A stretch of DNA of 12,001 nucleotides from Chloroflexota bacterium (GCA_016200675.1 JACQEH010000197.1:1-12001), one strand, 5' to 3'; positions 1-6,548 are shown, counted from the stretch's first letter. The notes: generated from the sequence alone by a model not told the origin. Program-made: numbers and translations.

Positions 1-3
1 GCC

Positions 4-33
4 GGTCTCGCCATTCACCCCATGAATGAGACC
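4..33. repeat. bulged inverted repeat (hairpin)
   Basis: GGTCT (4-8) pairs with AGACC (29-33) and CATTCA (12-17) pairs with TGAATG (23-28). This gives an 11-bp stem with a 3-nt bulge (9-11) and a CCCCA loop. No T-run follows on either strand, so a classical Rho-independent terminator is not shown. It could end a transcript coming from left of the window, or be a protein-binding palindrome. A weaker relative lies 52 bp downstream at 61-82. Confidence 0.45.
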
Positions 34-60
34 GCCCTCGACGGCAGGAACGGTGACCTA

Positions 61-82
61 CTCCATTCGTGCGATGAATGAG
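61..82. repeat. second, related imperfect hairpin
   Basis: CATTC (64-68) pairs with GAATG (76-80). The pairing extends to CTC (61-63) with GAG (80-82) if C64 is bulged out. The sequence ATGAATGAG is shared with the hairpin at 4-33, and the two CATTC arms are 52 bp apart. This suggests a decayed repeated element. Function is unknown. Confidence 0.35.
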
Positions 83-157
83 CGAGGGCAATCGAGTCGC
101 GAGGCGCATCGGCGACGACGATTCGAGCGCGGAATCGGTCCACCTCAGTCGCCTGGC

Positions 158-224
158 GCATCGACGGCGCGGCGTTGGCAAAGTGCCGGGGGACGGCGGG
201 GTGCCGCATCGACGGCGCGGCGTT
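158..224. repeat. 19-bp direct repeat, two copies 48 bp apart
   Basis: GCATCGACGGCGCGGCGTT occurs exactly at 158-176 and again at 206-224. A shorter, degenerate version (GCATCGGCGACG) begins at 106, so the starts are 52 and 48 bp apart. The intervening sequences are unrelated. The repeat is not palindromic and there are only two or three copies, so this is not a convincing CRISPR array. It may be a small tandem-repeat remnant or a set of binding sites. Confidence 0.5.
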
Positions 225-230
225 TGCGCG

Positions 231-251
231 GCGTCGCGAAAGCGGCGACGC
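231..251 (-). terminator. stem-loop past the regulator stop codon
   Basis: GCGTCGC (231-237) and GCGACGC (245-251) form a perfect 7-bp stem with a 7-nt loop. On the minus strand it lies about 24 nt beyond the stop of the GbsR-like gene, a suitable place for a terminator. No T-run follows, so the call rests on stem and position only. Confidence 0.3.
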
Positions 252-274
252 ATTGCGGAGTCTCCGGGCTCGAC

Positions 275-1039
275 CTAGCGGCCGACTGTGCGGATCACCC
301 CCGACATCAGCTTCGTGGCGCGACGCGCGGCCGTCGGCGAGAGGTGGCTCAGGGCCTCCACGAGGTTCAGGACGTCGTCGTCGGGGAGGCCGTCGAGGAG
401 CTTCACCAGGCGCAGGATCGCGTCGTCGGGGACCTCGCCGAGGAGGCGCAGGCCGCGCTCCAGCTCGCGCGGCTCGAGGCGCGGGACCAGCCCGACCGCT
501 CGGTCGAAGAGCCTGACGAACACCAGGAACGTGGCCACCCATTCGCGGAGAGCGACGAGATCACGATCGGCCGGGTTCGCGGCAGCCGCCACGGCAACCT
601 CGCGGGCGGTCTGCTCGAGGACACCGATGATCGGGTCTCCCTCGCGGACCTTGCGCTCGGCGACGACCCTGCCGAACCACCGCCATGGGTCCCCGATCGC
701 CTGGTAGGCCGCTCCCGCGGGGCCGCGCCGGCCCACACGCCGCGGCTCCGAGACACGCTCGACCAGGCCCCAGGCTTCCGCGTCGGCGAGGGCGAGGCTG
801 GCCGCCCGGTGCGACAGGCCAAGGGCCTCGCGAACCTCGCGCTCAGTCAGTGGCGCCTGCCGAGTCATGAGGTAGGCATGGACCCGGGCGATCGCCGGCG
901 CAACGCCCCACGCGGCGCCCATCTCTCCCCACGCGTCGGCAAGGCGTAACCGGATCACCTCGGCTGCGGGCGAGGCGCCGTCCGTCACGCTTGACGGGAC
1001 GAGCGTCGCTGACTTGACGGGGGCCGGTATTGCGCTCAT
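275..1039 (-). CDS. GbsR/MarR-like winged-helix transcriptional regulator
   Basis: The 254-residue protein has a winged helix-turn-helix at about residues 34-115. It shows the GbsR-type pattern: a helix with GEMGAAWGVAPAIARVHAYL, then LTEREVREALGLSHRAASLA as the helix-turn-helix, and GLVERV leading into a basic wing rich in Arg and Gly (99-110). The helical C-terminal half (about 120-254) includes two similar Leu/Asp-rich segments, VPDDAILRLVKLL and LPDDDVLNLVEAL, and would mediate dimerisation or effector sensing. GbsR relatives commonly repress transport or osmoprotectant genes, but the effector here is unknown. The ATG start at 1039 lies 36 bp from the divergently read membrane-protein start, with an inverted repeat between them, so autoregulation and control of that neighbour are likely. 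The stop codon is TAG, which shows that TAG works as a stop in this genome. Confidence 0.8.
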   Translation of the reverse strand: MSAIPAPVKSATLVPSSVTDGASPAAEVIRLRLADAWGEMGAAWGVAPAIARVHAYLMTRQAPLTEREVREALGLSHRAASLALADAEAWGLVERVSEPRRVGRRGPAGAAYQAIGDPWRWFGRVVAERKVREGDPIIGVLEQTAREVAVAAAANPADRDLVALREWVATFLVFVRLFDRAVGLVPRLEPRELERGLRLLGEVPDDAILRLVKLLDGLPDDDVLNLVEALSHLSPTAARRATKLMSGVIRTVGR

Positions 1040-1043
1040 AACT

Positions 1044-1061
1044 TGCTAGGCGACAGTAGCA
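1044..1061. promoter_or_regulatory. inverted repeat in divergent promoter region, candidate operator
   Basis: TGCTA (1044-1048) and TAGCA (1057-1061) form a 5-8-5 inverted repeat inside the 36-bp gap between the GbsR-like regulator and the membrane gene. Each arm, read outward, also resembles a -10 hexamer (TAGCAA on the minus strand, TAGCAC on the plus strand). TACTGT on the minus strand (1058-1053) is another possible -10 for the regulator. A dimeric winged-helix repressor bound here would block both promoters. This is inference from position and symmetry. Confidence 0.4.
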
Positions 1062-1075
1062 CAAAGGCGCAGCCG

Positions 1076-1441
1076 ATGAACACGTCCGGGTCCGGCGAAT
1101 CGAAGAAGGCGGGCGACCGCCAGAGCTGGCTGACGGGCCTGGGGCTCGCCGTCCCCGGCGCTTTCCTCATGCTCGAGTTTCCGCTCTTCGGCCTCGCCCT
1201 GCTGGTTGCCGTGATCGCCCTCGTCTCGATGGCCGGCCGCGCCATCGCCGGCGTGGGCGGGCTCTTCGTGGGGATCGGCGGCACCTGGGTGGCGCTGTTC
1301 GGCCGGGTGGCCCTGGAGTGTCGAGCCGATTCCGGATGCACGGCGCCGGGCATCGGCTCGGCTGTGGCGACCTCGGCCGGCGTCCTGGCCATCGGGGCGT
1401 TGATATCGATCGTCGCGGTGGTGCGGGCCCGCCGAAGCTGA
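1076..1441 (+). CDS. small multi-pass membrane protein, hypothetical
   Basis: The protein has 121 residues with a short hydrophilic, Lys/Ser/Gly-rich N-terminus (1-18). Hydrophobic segments follow at about 20-51 (long enough for one kinked or two short helices), 57-76 and 95-116, and it ends in the basic tail RARRS. Two cysteines (82 and 88) sit in the loop before the last helix and could form a disulfide or bind a metal. The ATG at 1076 is preferred over an in-frame TTG at 1043, because the TTG lies within the candidate operator and would add only a polar tail. I do not recognise a family. Its divergent placement next to a GbsR-like regulator suggests it is a target of that regulator, perhaps involved in membrane stress or transport. 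Confidence 0.6.
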   Translation: MNTSGSGESKKAGDRQSWLTGLGLAVPGAFLMLEFPLFGLALLVAVIALVSMAGRAIAGVGGLFVGIGGTWVALFGRVALECRADSGCTAPGIGSAVATSAGVLAIGALISIVAVVRARRS

Positions 1442-1457
1442 CCCGCGGCGGCGTCAC

Positions 1458-1486
1458 GGTTCCGGGCGAGCCCTTCGCCCTACACT
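1458..1486 (+). promoter_or_regulatory. probable leaderless promoter with palindromic spacer
   Basis: A -10-like TACACT lies at 1481-1486, with exactly 6 nt before the ATG at 1493, so transcription would start at or next to the start codon. No Shine-Dalgarno sequence is visible. The 17 bp immediately upstream (1464-1480) are an inverted repeat, GGGCGA then a 5-nt gap then TCGCCC, and fill the spacer between -10 and a weak -35 (GGTTCC, 1458-1463). The repeat could be an operator, or alternatively a 3' hairpin of the preceding membrane gene, which stops at 1441. Confidence 0.45.
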
Positions 1487-1492
1487 CGGGAC

Positions 1493-3466
1493 ATGCCCGT
1501 CCTGCGGAGCCGGCTCGACCCGGCCAGCGCCGACGCGATCGCCAACGCCGAGCGGATGCGCGCGCTCGTCGACGAGCTGCGTGAGCGGACCGCGGCTGTC
1601 AGCGCCCGAGGCGCCGGTGGGGACGACCGCTCCATCGTCCGGCATCGGGAGCGTGGCAAGATCCCCGTTCGCGAGCGCATCGACCGGATCCTGGATCCCG
1701 GCGCCCCCTTCCTCGAGCTGAGCGCGCTCGCCGCCACCGGCATGTACGACGACGACGCCCCGAGCGCAGGAATCGTCACCGGGATCGGGCGGATCGAGGG
1801 AACCCTCTGCGTGATCGTCGCCAACGACGCGACGGTCAAGGGTGGGACCTACTACCCGATGACGGTCAAGAAGCACCTCCGCGCCCAGGAGATCGCGCTC
1901 GAGAACCGACTGCCGTGCGTCTACCTCGTGGACTCCGGCGGCGCATTTCTGCCCCTCCAGGCGGACGTCTTCCCGGACCGCGAGCACTTCGGGCGGATCT
2001 TCTTCAACCAGGCCCGGATGTCGGCAGAGGGGATCCCCCAGGTCGCGCTGGTGATGGGCTCGTCGACCGCGGGCGGGGCCTACGTCCCGGCGATGTCCGA
2101 TGAGACCGTGATCGTAAAGGGCACCGGCACGATCTTCCTGGGTGGGCCGCCGCTCGTGAAGGCCGCCACGGGCGAGGACGTCGATGCCGAGACCCTCGGC
2201 GGGGCGGAAGTCCATGCCCGGATCTCCGGTGTCGCGGACCACGAGGCCCTCGACGACGAGCATGCCCTGGCCCTCGGCCGCTCGATCGTGCGGCACCTCG
2301 AGCGGAAGGCGCCGGCGACCCCCTGGGATCGGCGGGAGGCCGTTGCGCCGGCCGTGGCGGCCGATGGCAGCAGCGGGGCGGCCCACCTCTACGCCGCGAT
2401 CTCGGCCGACCCGCGCCGGCCGGTTCCGGTCCGGGAGATCATCGCCCGCCTCGTCGACGGCTCGAGCTTCCATGAGTTCAAGCCGCTCTACGGCGAGACG
2501 CTCGTCTGCGGCTTCGCCAACCTCGACGGCTGGCCCGTGGCGATCCTGGCCAACGACGGGATCCTCTTCAGTCAATCCGCACTCAAGGGCGCCCACTTCA
2601 TCGAGCTGGCCTGCCAGCGGCGAATCCCGCTCGTCTTCCTCCAGAACATCACCGGCTTCATGGTCGGCCGGGAATACGAGGCGGGCGGGATCGCCAAGGA
2701 CGGGGCGAAGCTCGTGACCGCGGTGGCGACCGCAGCCGTGCCGAAGCTCACGGTCCTGATCGGCGGGAGCTTCGGGGCCGGCAACTACGCGATGGCCGGA
2801 CGGGCCTACTCGCCGCGGTTCCTGTGGACCTGGCCGAACGCCCGGATCTCGGTGATGGGCGGGGCGCAAGCCGCGCGGGTCCTCTCCACGGTCCGCACGG
2901 ACCTCCCCGACGAAGCGGCTCGCGACGCCTTCGAGGCGCCGATCCTCGAGGCCTACGAGCGCGAGGGCAACCCCTACTTCGCCACGGCGCGCCTCTGGGA
3001 CGACGGCATCATCGACCCGCTCGACACCCGGCGCGTCCTCTCGATGGGCATCGAGGTCGCCGTCCATGCCCCGATCCCGGACACGAAGTTCGGGGTCTTC
3101 CGATGTAGCCAGTGGTCCGATGCAACAGCGGGCCCATCTCGGACGTTAGGCAAGTCGAAGGAGGCCGAGTGGAGGGTGCCATCGTATCGACGAGACCATC
3201 GGCCGACACGCTCGAAGCCGCGTTCCGAGCCCACCGTCCATGGCTCGTCCAGCGGCTTGCGCTCGTCGTTCGAGACGTCGACGAAGCCGAGGACCTCGCC
3301 CAACAGACGTTCCTTCGAGCGACGCTCCACTGGCCGTTCCCCCCTGAGCAGGATGTCGCCCGATGGCTTGCCGTGGTCGGCCTACGCTTGGCTATCGATG
3401 AGCGACGGCGCCGGAAGCGGTGGGGCTTCCTCCCGATCAACGGCAGCGATGACGCCTGGGCAATGA
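1493..3466 (+). CDS. 3-methylcrotonyl-CoA carboxylase beta (carboxyltransferase) subunit; 3' end probably frameshifted
   Basis: This subunit transfers CO2 from carboxybiotin to 3-methylcrotonyl-CoA in leucine degradation. Residues 1-537 align by eye along the whole MCCB family. Landmarks are RGKIPVRERIDRILDPG (54-70), ANDATVKGGTYYP (110-122), YLVDSGGAFLPLQADVFPDR (144-163), GSSTAGGAYVPAMSDE (189-204), FLQNITGFMVGREYEAGGIA (382-401) and GGSFGAGNYAMAGRAYSPRF (424-443). The two Gly-rich motifs form the oxyanion holes. MCCB proteins end in FG(V/I)FRM; here FGVFR is followed by a frame that misses the ATG-TAG at 3103-3108. The frame as written therefore runs about 120 residues further, Ser/Arg-rich and unlike the family, across the sigma-factor gene. 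The original protein was probably 538 residues, ending at 3108. The lost base may be a sequencing error or a mild mutation; the catalytic core is intact. Partner: the biotin subunit at 7451-9469. Confidence 0.9.
   Translation: MPVLRSRLDPASADAIANAERMRALVDELRERTAAVSARGAGGDDRSIVRHRERGKIPVRERIDRILDPGAPFLELSALAATGMYDDDAPSAGIVTGIGRIEGTLCVIVANDATVKGGTYYPMTVKKHLRAQEIALENRLPCVYLVDSGGAFLPLQADVFPDREHFGRIFFNQARMSAEGIPQVALVMGSSTAGGAYVPAMSDETVIVKGTGTIFLGGPPLVKAATGEDVDAETLGGAEVHARISGVADHEALDDEHALALGRSIVRHLERKAPATPWDRREAVAPAVAADGSSGAAHLYAAISADPRRPVPVREIIARLVDGSSFHEFKPLYGETLVCGFANLDGWPVAILANDGILFSQSALKGAHFIELACQRRIPLVFLQNITGFMVGREYEAGGIAKDGAKLVTAVATAAVPKLTVLIGGSFGAGNYAMAGRAYSPRFLWTWPNARISVMGGAQAARVLSTVRTDLPDEAARDAFEAPILEAYEREGNPYFATARLWDDGIIDPLDTRRVLSMGIEVAVHAPIPDTKFGVFRCSQWSDATAGPSRTLGKSKEAEWRVPSYRRDHRPTRSKPRSEPTVHGSSSGLRSSFETSTKPRTSPNRRSFERRSTGRSPLSRMSPDGLPWSAYAWLSMSDGAGSGGASSRSTAAMTPGQ
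3098..3108 (+). other. putative single-base deletion at the MCCB stop
   Basis: The frame reads TTC CGA TGT AGC. One extra base after CG would give Phe-Arg-Met-stop (TTC CGN ATG TAG), the exact C-terminus of the family. No slippery heptamer is present, so programmed frameshifting is unlikely. The native stop is therefore the TAG at 3106-3108, leaving a 60-nt gap before the sigma gene. Confidence 0.7.
3158..3164 (+). promoter_or_regulatory. Shine-Dalgarno sequence that sets the sigma-factor start
   Basis: AAGGAGG lies 4 nt before the GTG at 3169. This is the only strong anti-16S match I noticed ahead of a gene in this window, and it favours 3169 over the upstream in-frame GTG at 3112. Most other genes here lack such a site. 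Confidence 0.6.
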
Positions 3467-3660
3467 GCCTGGACCCGGACCTCTGGCAGGCCCTCGGAGC
3501 GCTCGACCGGCGGACCCGCGCGGCGCTCGTGCTGACCGTTCTCGACGGCTTCACACAGGACGAAGTCGCGACAATGTTCAACGTCCCGCGCGGCACCGTC
3601 GCCAGCTGGATCTCGCGTGGGTACGGGCACCTTCGGCGCGTCCTTGGTCAGGATCGATGA
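3169..3660 (+). CDS. ECF-type RNA polymerase sigma factor
   Basis: The protein has 163 residues from the GTG at 3169. Region 2 covers about residues 15-82, with DEAEDLAQQTFLRATLHW as the conserved core-binding and -10-recognition segment, followed by a basic RRRRKRW stretch. Region 4 covers about 107-158 (ALGALDRRTRAALVLTVLDG, then FTQDEVATMFNVPRGTVASW as the helix-turn-helix that reads -35). The length suits a minimal sigma-70 region 2 plus region 4 protein, and no extra C-terminal domain is present. An upstream in-frame GTG at 3112 would add 19 poorly coding residues and lacks a ribosome-binding site. The stop overlaps the start of the next gene (ATGA, 3657-3660), which implies translational coupling and a shared role. 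Target promoters cannot be told from the sequence. Confidence 0.85.
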   Translation: MEGAIVSTRPSADTLEAAFRAHRPWLVQRLALVVRDVDEAEDLAQQTFLRATLHWPFPPEQDVARWLAVVGLRLAIDERRRRKRWGFLPINGSDDAWAMSLDPDLWQALGALDRRTRAALVLTVLDGFTQDEVATMFNVPRGTVASWISRGYGHLRRVLGQDR

Positions 3661-5228
3661 CCGACCCGCGTGATCCGGAGCTCCGTGAACGACTCGCCAG
3701 GCTTACACGTGCCGTCCCGCTGGGGGAGACCGAGCGCGGCGTTCCGCCGCCCACAATGGCACGGGTCCAGCCCGGCCCGCGGCAGGGTGTGCGCGTGGGT
3801 TCGATGGGAGCGTGGTCGTCACCGTTGGTCGCGGTGGCGATAGCCGGCCTCCTCGGCACTGGGCTTCTCGCAGCGGCCGGCCTTGGACCATTCCAGCAAG
3901 CTGGCTCGAGAGTGGCCCGTCCGGTTTCGGCAACGACGACGAAGGGTGATTTCACCCTGACGATCTCGTCGCCCAAGGATCGCTATGCCACGGACGAGGC
4001 GATCGATGTATTGGCTTCACTCGCATATGGGCCGGCCGGGGCGGTCGGAATCGCGCACGGCCTGGGTGCCGACGATGGGCCACTGTCATTCTCCGTGGAC
4101 GAGCCGATCATGGGAGATCTCCACCTGGGCGGAGGGATTCGGACCGCCTGTCGAGTATCGACGCTCGCCCATGACACGCCGATCGAGGCGCGTTTCACGA
4201 AGGGCGGTGCGTTCGACGGAGCCGATCCCCTGGCGAGCCCCTTCATGGCCTACCTGAGTGACCCGGTCTTGCGGCTGCCCCCGGGCACCTGGCACCTCCG
4301 GGTGAACGCCGGCTTCGCACTCGGCTCGTGCGGCGACGATCGTCGCTTCGATATGTCCGCGGCCATCACCATCGTCGTGGACGGGCCGGCAAGTACCGCC
4401 ACCGAAACCCAGCCGGCGGGAAGCCAGGTACCCACCGGGAGCCGTGTGCCTGCGACGGTGGAGCGCACGTTTCCGGGCGTGTGCCCCGAGATCGGTGTCA
4501 GCCTCAACCAGTGCGCCGGATTCGCGGCTTGGGCAATCGGGCAGGCTGGGCTTGAGCCCGGCCGGATCCAGCGAATCGAGATGACGAGGGTCAACTGCCC
4601 CGGCGGATCCGCATGCCCGACGGCGTCGACTGGGTCGTTGGTCAATGTCCATCTGACCACCGACCGGAGCGAGATCGCCGACGAGATCGCCGACGAGGTC
4701 GTGAACTGCACCAGGCGAGACGGGTCTCTCGGGGGGATCAACTTCCTGTGCGACGAAATGATGACCGGCGACGGGCGGGTGATCCAGTACCCGCTCGTCC
4801 GCTCGGCGATATCCGGCGGATATCGTGACACACCCTGTTCGGGCGAAGGCCCGATCGGATGCGCAACGGCTTTGCCGACAATCGAGCCGTCAGCGCTCGC
4901 CGGCTCGCAGCCGCTGTCGATCGAATCGCGCGAGATCCCGATCGACCACGCCGGGCCGTACTCAGTCGTCCTTGGGCAAGCCTCCTTGCCCAACGGGATC
5001 CTCTCGGCTGCATCAGCTGAAATCACGTCATCGCCGACCAACCCGCTCGTAGCGTACGACGGCTACCGCCTCATGGTGACGAGCCTCGACGGCGGGCCGC
5101 CGTTCGATGGCTACTACCAACACGGATGGCGCCCCGGAACGGAGCGGGTCGAGGTGACGCTGAGCTTCGTCGTCCTCATGCTCGAGCCCGGAGCTTCGGT
5201 CGTCGTGTCGAGCGTCGACGTGCACTGA
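3657..5228 (+). CDS. single-pass membrane protein coupled to the ECF sigma factor; possible anti-sigma or sensor
   Basis: The protein has 523 residues. Residues 1-52 are cytoplasmic and include a charged helix (about 6-20). One transmembrane helix follows at about 54-77, then a long extracytoplasmic part. Residues 96-243 look like a beta-sandwich domain (alternating strands, ending GTWHLRV and AAITIVVDG). Residues 244-268 are a Pro/Thr/Ser linker, and 270-523 a second region without a family I recognise. The exported part has ten cysteines (165, 225, 276, 286, 314, 320, 351, 365, 394, 402), an even number consistent with disulfides. The ATGA overlap with the sigma gene and the one-helix topology fit an anti-sigma factor. 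However, the cytoplasmic tail is short and lacks the HxxxCxxC motif of zinc anti-sigma domains, so that role is inference. A small in-frame duplication gives EIADEIADE (339-347). Confidence 0.65.
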   Translation: MTDPRDPELRERLARLTRAVPLGETERGVPPPTMARVQPGPRQGVRVGSMGAWSSPLVAVAIAGLLGTGLLAAAGLGPFQQAGSRVARPVSATTTKGDFTLTISSPKDRYATDEAIDVLASLAYGPAGAVGIAHGLGADDGPLSFSVDEPIMGDLHLGGGIRTACRVSTLAHDTPIEARFTKGGAFDGADPLASPFMAYLSDPVLRLPPGTWHLRVNAGFALGSCGDDRRFDMSAAITIVVDGPASTATETQPAGSQVPTGSRVPATVERTFPGVCPEIGVSLNQCAGFAAWAIGQAGLEPGRIQRIEMTRVNCPGGSACPTASTGSLVNVHLTTDRSEIADEIADEVVNCTRRDGSLGGINFLCDEMMTGDGRVIQYPLVRSAISGGYRDTPCSGEGPIGCATALPTIEPSALAGSQPLSIESREIPIDHAGPYSVVLGQASLPNGILSAASAEITSSPTNPLVAYDGYRLMVTSLDGGPPFDGYYQHGWRPGTERVEVTLSFVVLMLEPGASVVVSSVDVH

Positions 5229-5256
5229 CCGGCGCAGGCCAGCTGCCTGGTCGGTC
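5227..5256. terminator. hairpin between convergent genes
   Basis: The 31-bp gap between the convergent genes holds a nested inverted repeat. The inner stem CAGGC (5235-5239) pairs with GCCTG (5245-5249) around a 5-nt loop. The outer GACCG (5227-5231) pairs with CGGTC (5252-5256), with small internal bulges. Its position suits a bidirectional terminator, but no T-run is present on either side. Confidence 0.4.
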
Positions 5257-5259
5257 GGC

Positions 5260-6477
5260 TTAGCCGCCCTCGCGCATGCCCCAGGGCGAGCCGTATTCGG
5301 TCAGGAGCTCAAGGAACGGGACGGCGTCGAAGGCCTCCGGCCCGAGGACGCCCTTGCCCGACCACGTTCCGCGGGCGAGGAGCTCCAACGCGACAACCGG
5401 ATTGACCGCGGTCTGCCAGACGACCGCCTGCGAGCCGTATTCGCGCATCGACCAGTCGTTGTCGACGACGTGGTAGAGGTAGACCTGCCGGGGGTTGCCG
5501 TCCAAGCCCGTCCCCTTGACCCAGGTGCCGGCGCAGGTCTTCCCATGCATCCGGTCGCCGAGGGTGGCCGGATCCGGCAGGCACGCGGCGACGACATCGC
5601 GCGGCGAGACCTCAACGCCCCCGACCCGGACCTTCTTCGTCGAGTCGAGGCCGAGCTTGTGGATCGTCTTGAGGACGCCGATGAACTCGTCGCCGAGGCC
5701 GTACTTGAAGGTGACCCGCTTCGCCTTGACCCAGCGCGGGACGAGGAGGACCTCCTCGTGCTCGACGTTGACGCACTCGACCGGGCCGATGCCCTCGGGA
5801 AACTCGAACGTCTCGGGCTCGCTGAAGGGCGGCGTCGTGTACCAGCCCCGGCCGGCCTCCCAGATCGCCGGCGGGTTGAGGCACTCCTCGATCGTGGTCC
5901 AGATCGAGAACGACGGCGCGAAGGCGTAGCCGTCGACGACGAGGTTCGCCCCGTCCCGGATGCCGACCTCTTCGATCTCCGAGAAGAGGTGGTCGGCCGC
6001 GTAGCGCGCAAAGACATCGGACAGGCCCGGCTCCACGCCGATCCCGACGAGGGCCAGCCGGCCCGCCGCCTCCCAGGCCGGCGCCTGGGCGAACTGCTCG
6101 TCGCCGAGCTTCAGGCCGGCCAGCGCATGCGGCTGCTCCGGATGTGGCGTTGACAGCGACATCGCCATGTCGAGGTAGGTCACGCCGGCGGCCGCGCAGC
6201 CGTTGAAGATCGGCATGACGAGGCGCGGATCGACCGCGTTCAGGACATGCGTGATCCGCTGCTCCCGGATCAGTGCGGCGACGGCGACCGCATCCGAGGC
6301 GTCGACCCTGGCCGCCGAGACCCGGGGGTCCCCCGCGCGAGCGACCGCCGCCTCCGCTCTCGCGAGGTCGTAGTCCGCCACGACGATGTGCTCGAAGAAG
6401 TCCCGGCGGAGTGCCGTGGGGACGAAGGCACTGCCGACGCCGCCGGCGCCGATGACGAGGATGCGCATGTGGCGCAT
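5260..6477 (-). CDS. saccharopine dehydrogenase-family NAD(P)-binding oxidoreductase
   Basis: The 405-residue protein has an N-terminal Rossmann fold with the dinucleotide-binding motif GAGGVGS (10-16). An Asp-rich VVADYD at the end of strand 2 (32-37) suggests an acidic residue contacting the cofactor ribose. The VLNAVDP and GVTYLDMA segments typical of the family follow, and then the long C-terminal saccharopine-reductase-like domain with conserved GVEPGLSD, TFKYGLGDEF and GKTCAGTWVKG segments. Family members include saccharopine dehydrogenases and carboxynorspermidine synthases; the exact substrate cannot be assigned. Two ATG starts lie 9 nt apart (6477 and 6468). The second, MRILVIGAGG, may be the true start since the family usually begins just before the first strand. 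The gene is divergent from the hydratase gene. A role in amino-acid or polyamine metabolism is inference. Confidence 0.8.
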   Translation of the reverse strand: MRHMRILVIGAGGVGSAFVPTALRRDFFEHIVVADYDLARAEAAVARAGDPRVSAARVDASDAVAVAALIREQRITHVLNAVDPRLVMPIFNGCAAAGVTYLDMAMSLSTPHPEQPHALAGLKLGDEQFAQAPAWEAAGRLALVGIGVEPGLSDVFARYAADHLFSEIEEVGIRDGANLVVDGYAFAPSFSIWTTIEECLNPPAIWEAGRGWYTTPPFSEPETFEFPEGIGPVECVNVEHEEVLLVPRWVKAKRVTFKYGLGDEFIGVLKTIHKLGLDSTKKVRVGGVEVSPRDVVAACLPDPATLGDRMHGKTCAGTWVKGTGLDGNPRQVYLYHVVDNDWSMREYGSQAVVWQTAVNPVVALELLARGTWSGKGVLGPEAFDAVPFLELLTEYGSPWGMREGG

Positions 6478-6500
6478 GGTGCCCGACTTCGGGTCATCCG

Positions 6501-6524
6501 CGCCCGGGTCAGGCGGCCCGGGCG
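6501..6524. promoter_or_regulatory. inverted repeat in divergent promoter region
   Basis: CGCCCGGG (6501-6508) and CCCGGGCG (6517-6524) form a perfect 8-bp inverted repeat with an 8-bp gap, inside the 71-bp region between two divergent genes. The right arm overlaps the expected -35 position of the hydratase promoter. This makes a repressor operator plausible; a cruciform or simple GC-rich coincidence is the alternative. Confidence 0.4.
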
Positions 6525-6536
6525 GATCGGGCCGGG

Positions 6537-6542
6537 TAGCAT
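6537..6542 (+). promoter_or_regulatory. -10 element of a probable leaderless promoter
   Basis: TAGCAT ends 6 nt before the GTG start at 6549, the same spacing as for the carboxyltransferase gene. There is no purine-rich ribosome-binding site between them. Confidence 0.45.
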
Positions 6543-6548
6543 GCTCGC

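Larger units (their letters stand above)
1..274. other. noncoding stretch with repeats and hairpins
   Basis: No reading frame here looks like a gene. The frames that cross it are extensions of shadows of the regulator that ends at 275. It contains two related imperfect hairpins (4-33 and 61-82), a 19-bp direct repeat (158-176 and 206-224) with a degenerate third copy near 106, and a stem-loop (231-251). It lies downstream of the minus-strand regulator, so part of it may serve as its 3' end. The gene to the left is outside the window. Confidence 0.5.

Noticed and set aside
106..224. CRISPR-like array
   Set aside because: There are only two exact copies plus one degenerate one. The repeat is not palindromic, the repeat-to-spacer proportions are poor, and no cas genes are present.
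15..542. Minus-strand frame with repeated NAAPSMR residues
   Set aside because: It overlaps the regulator in another frame, and the repeated residues simply reflect the 19-bp DNA repeat. One of the repeat intervals (52 bp) is not a multiple of three, so this is not a protein repeat.
26..949. Long open frame on the plus strand opposite the GbsR-like gene
   Set aside because: The minus strand encodes a coherent winged-helix protein. The plus product has low-complexity Arg/Gly composition.
1454..3067. Long open frame on the minus strand opposite the carboxyltransferase gene
   Set aside because: It is an antisense shadow produced by high GC. The plus strand has clear full-length MCCB homology, and the minus product is Arg/Gly/Asp-rich with no recognisable domain.
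3098..3108. Programmed -1 frameshift to reach the ATG-TAG
   Set aside because: There is no slippery heptamer or clear downstream structure, and such a shift would save only the last one or two residues.
3109..3466. Genuine C-terminal extension of the carboxyltransferase
   Set aside because: It begins exactly at the family's C-terminus, is Ser/Arg-rich, and overlaps a well-supported sigma-factor gene in another frame.
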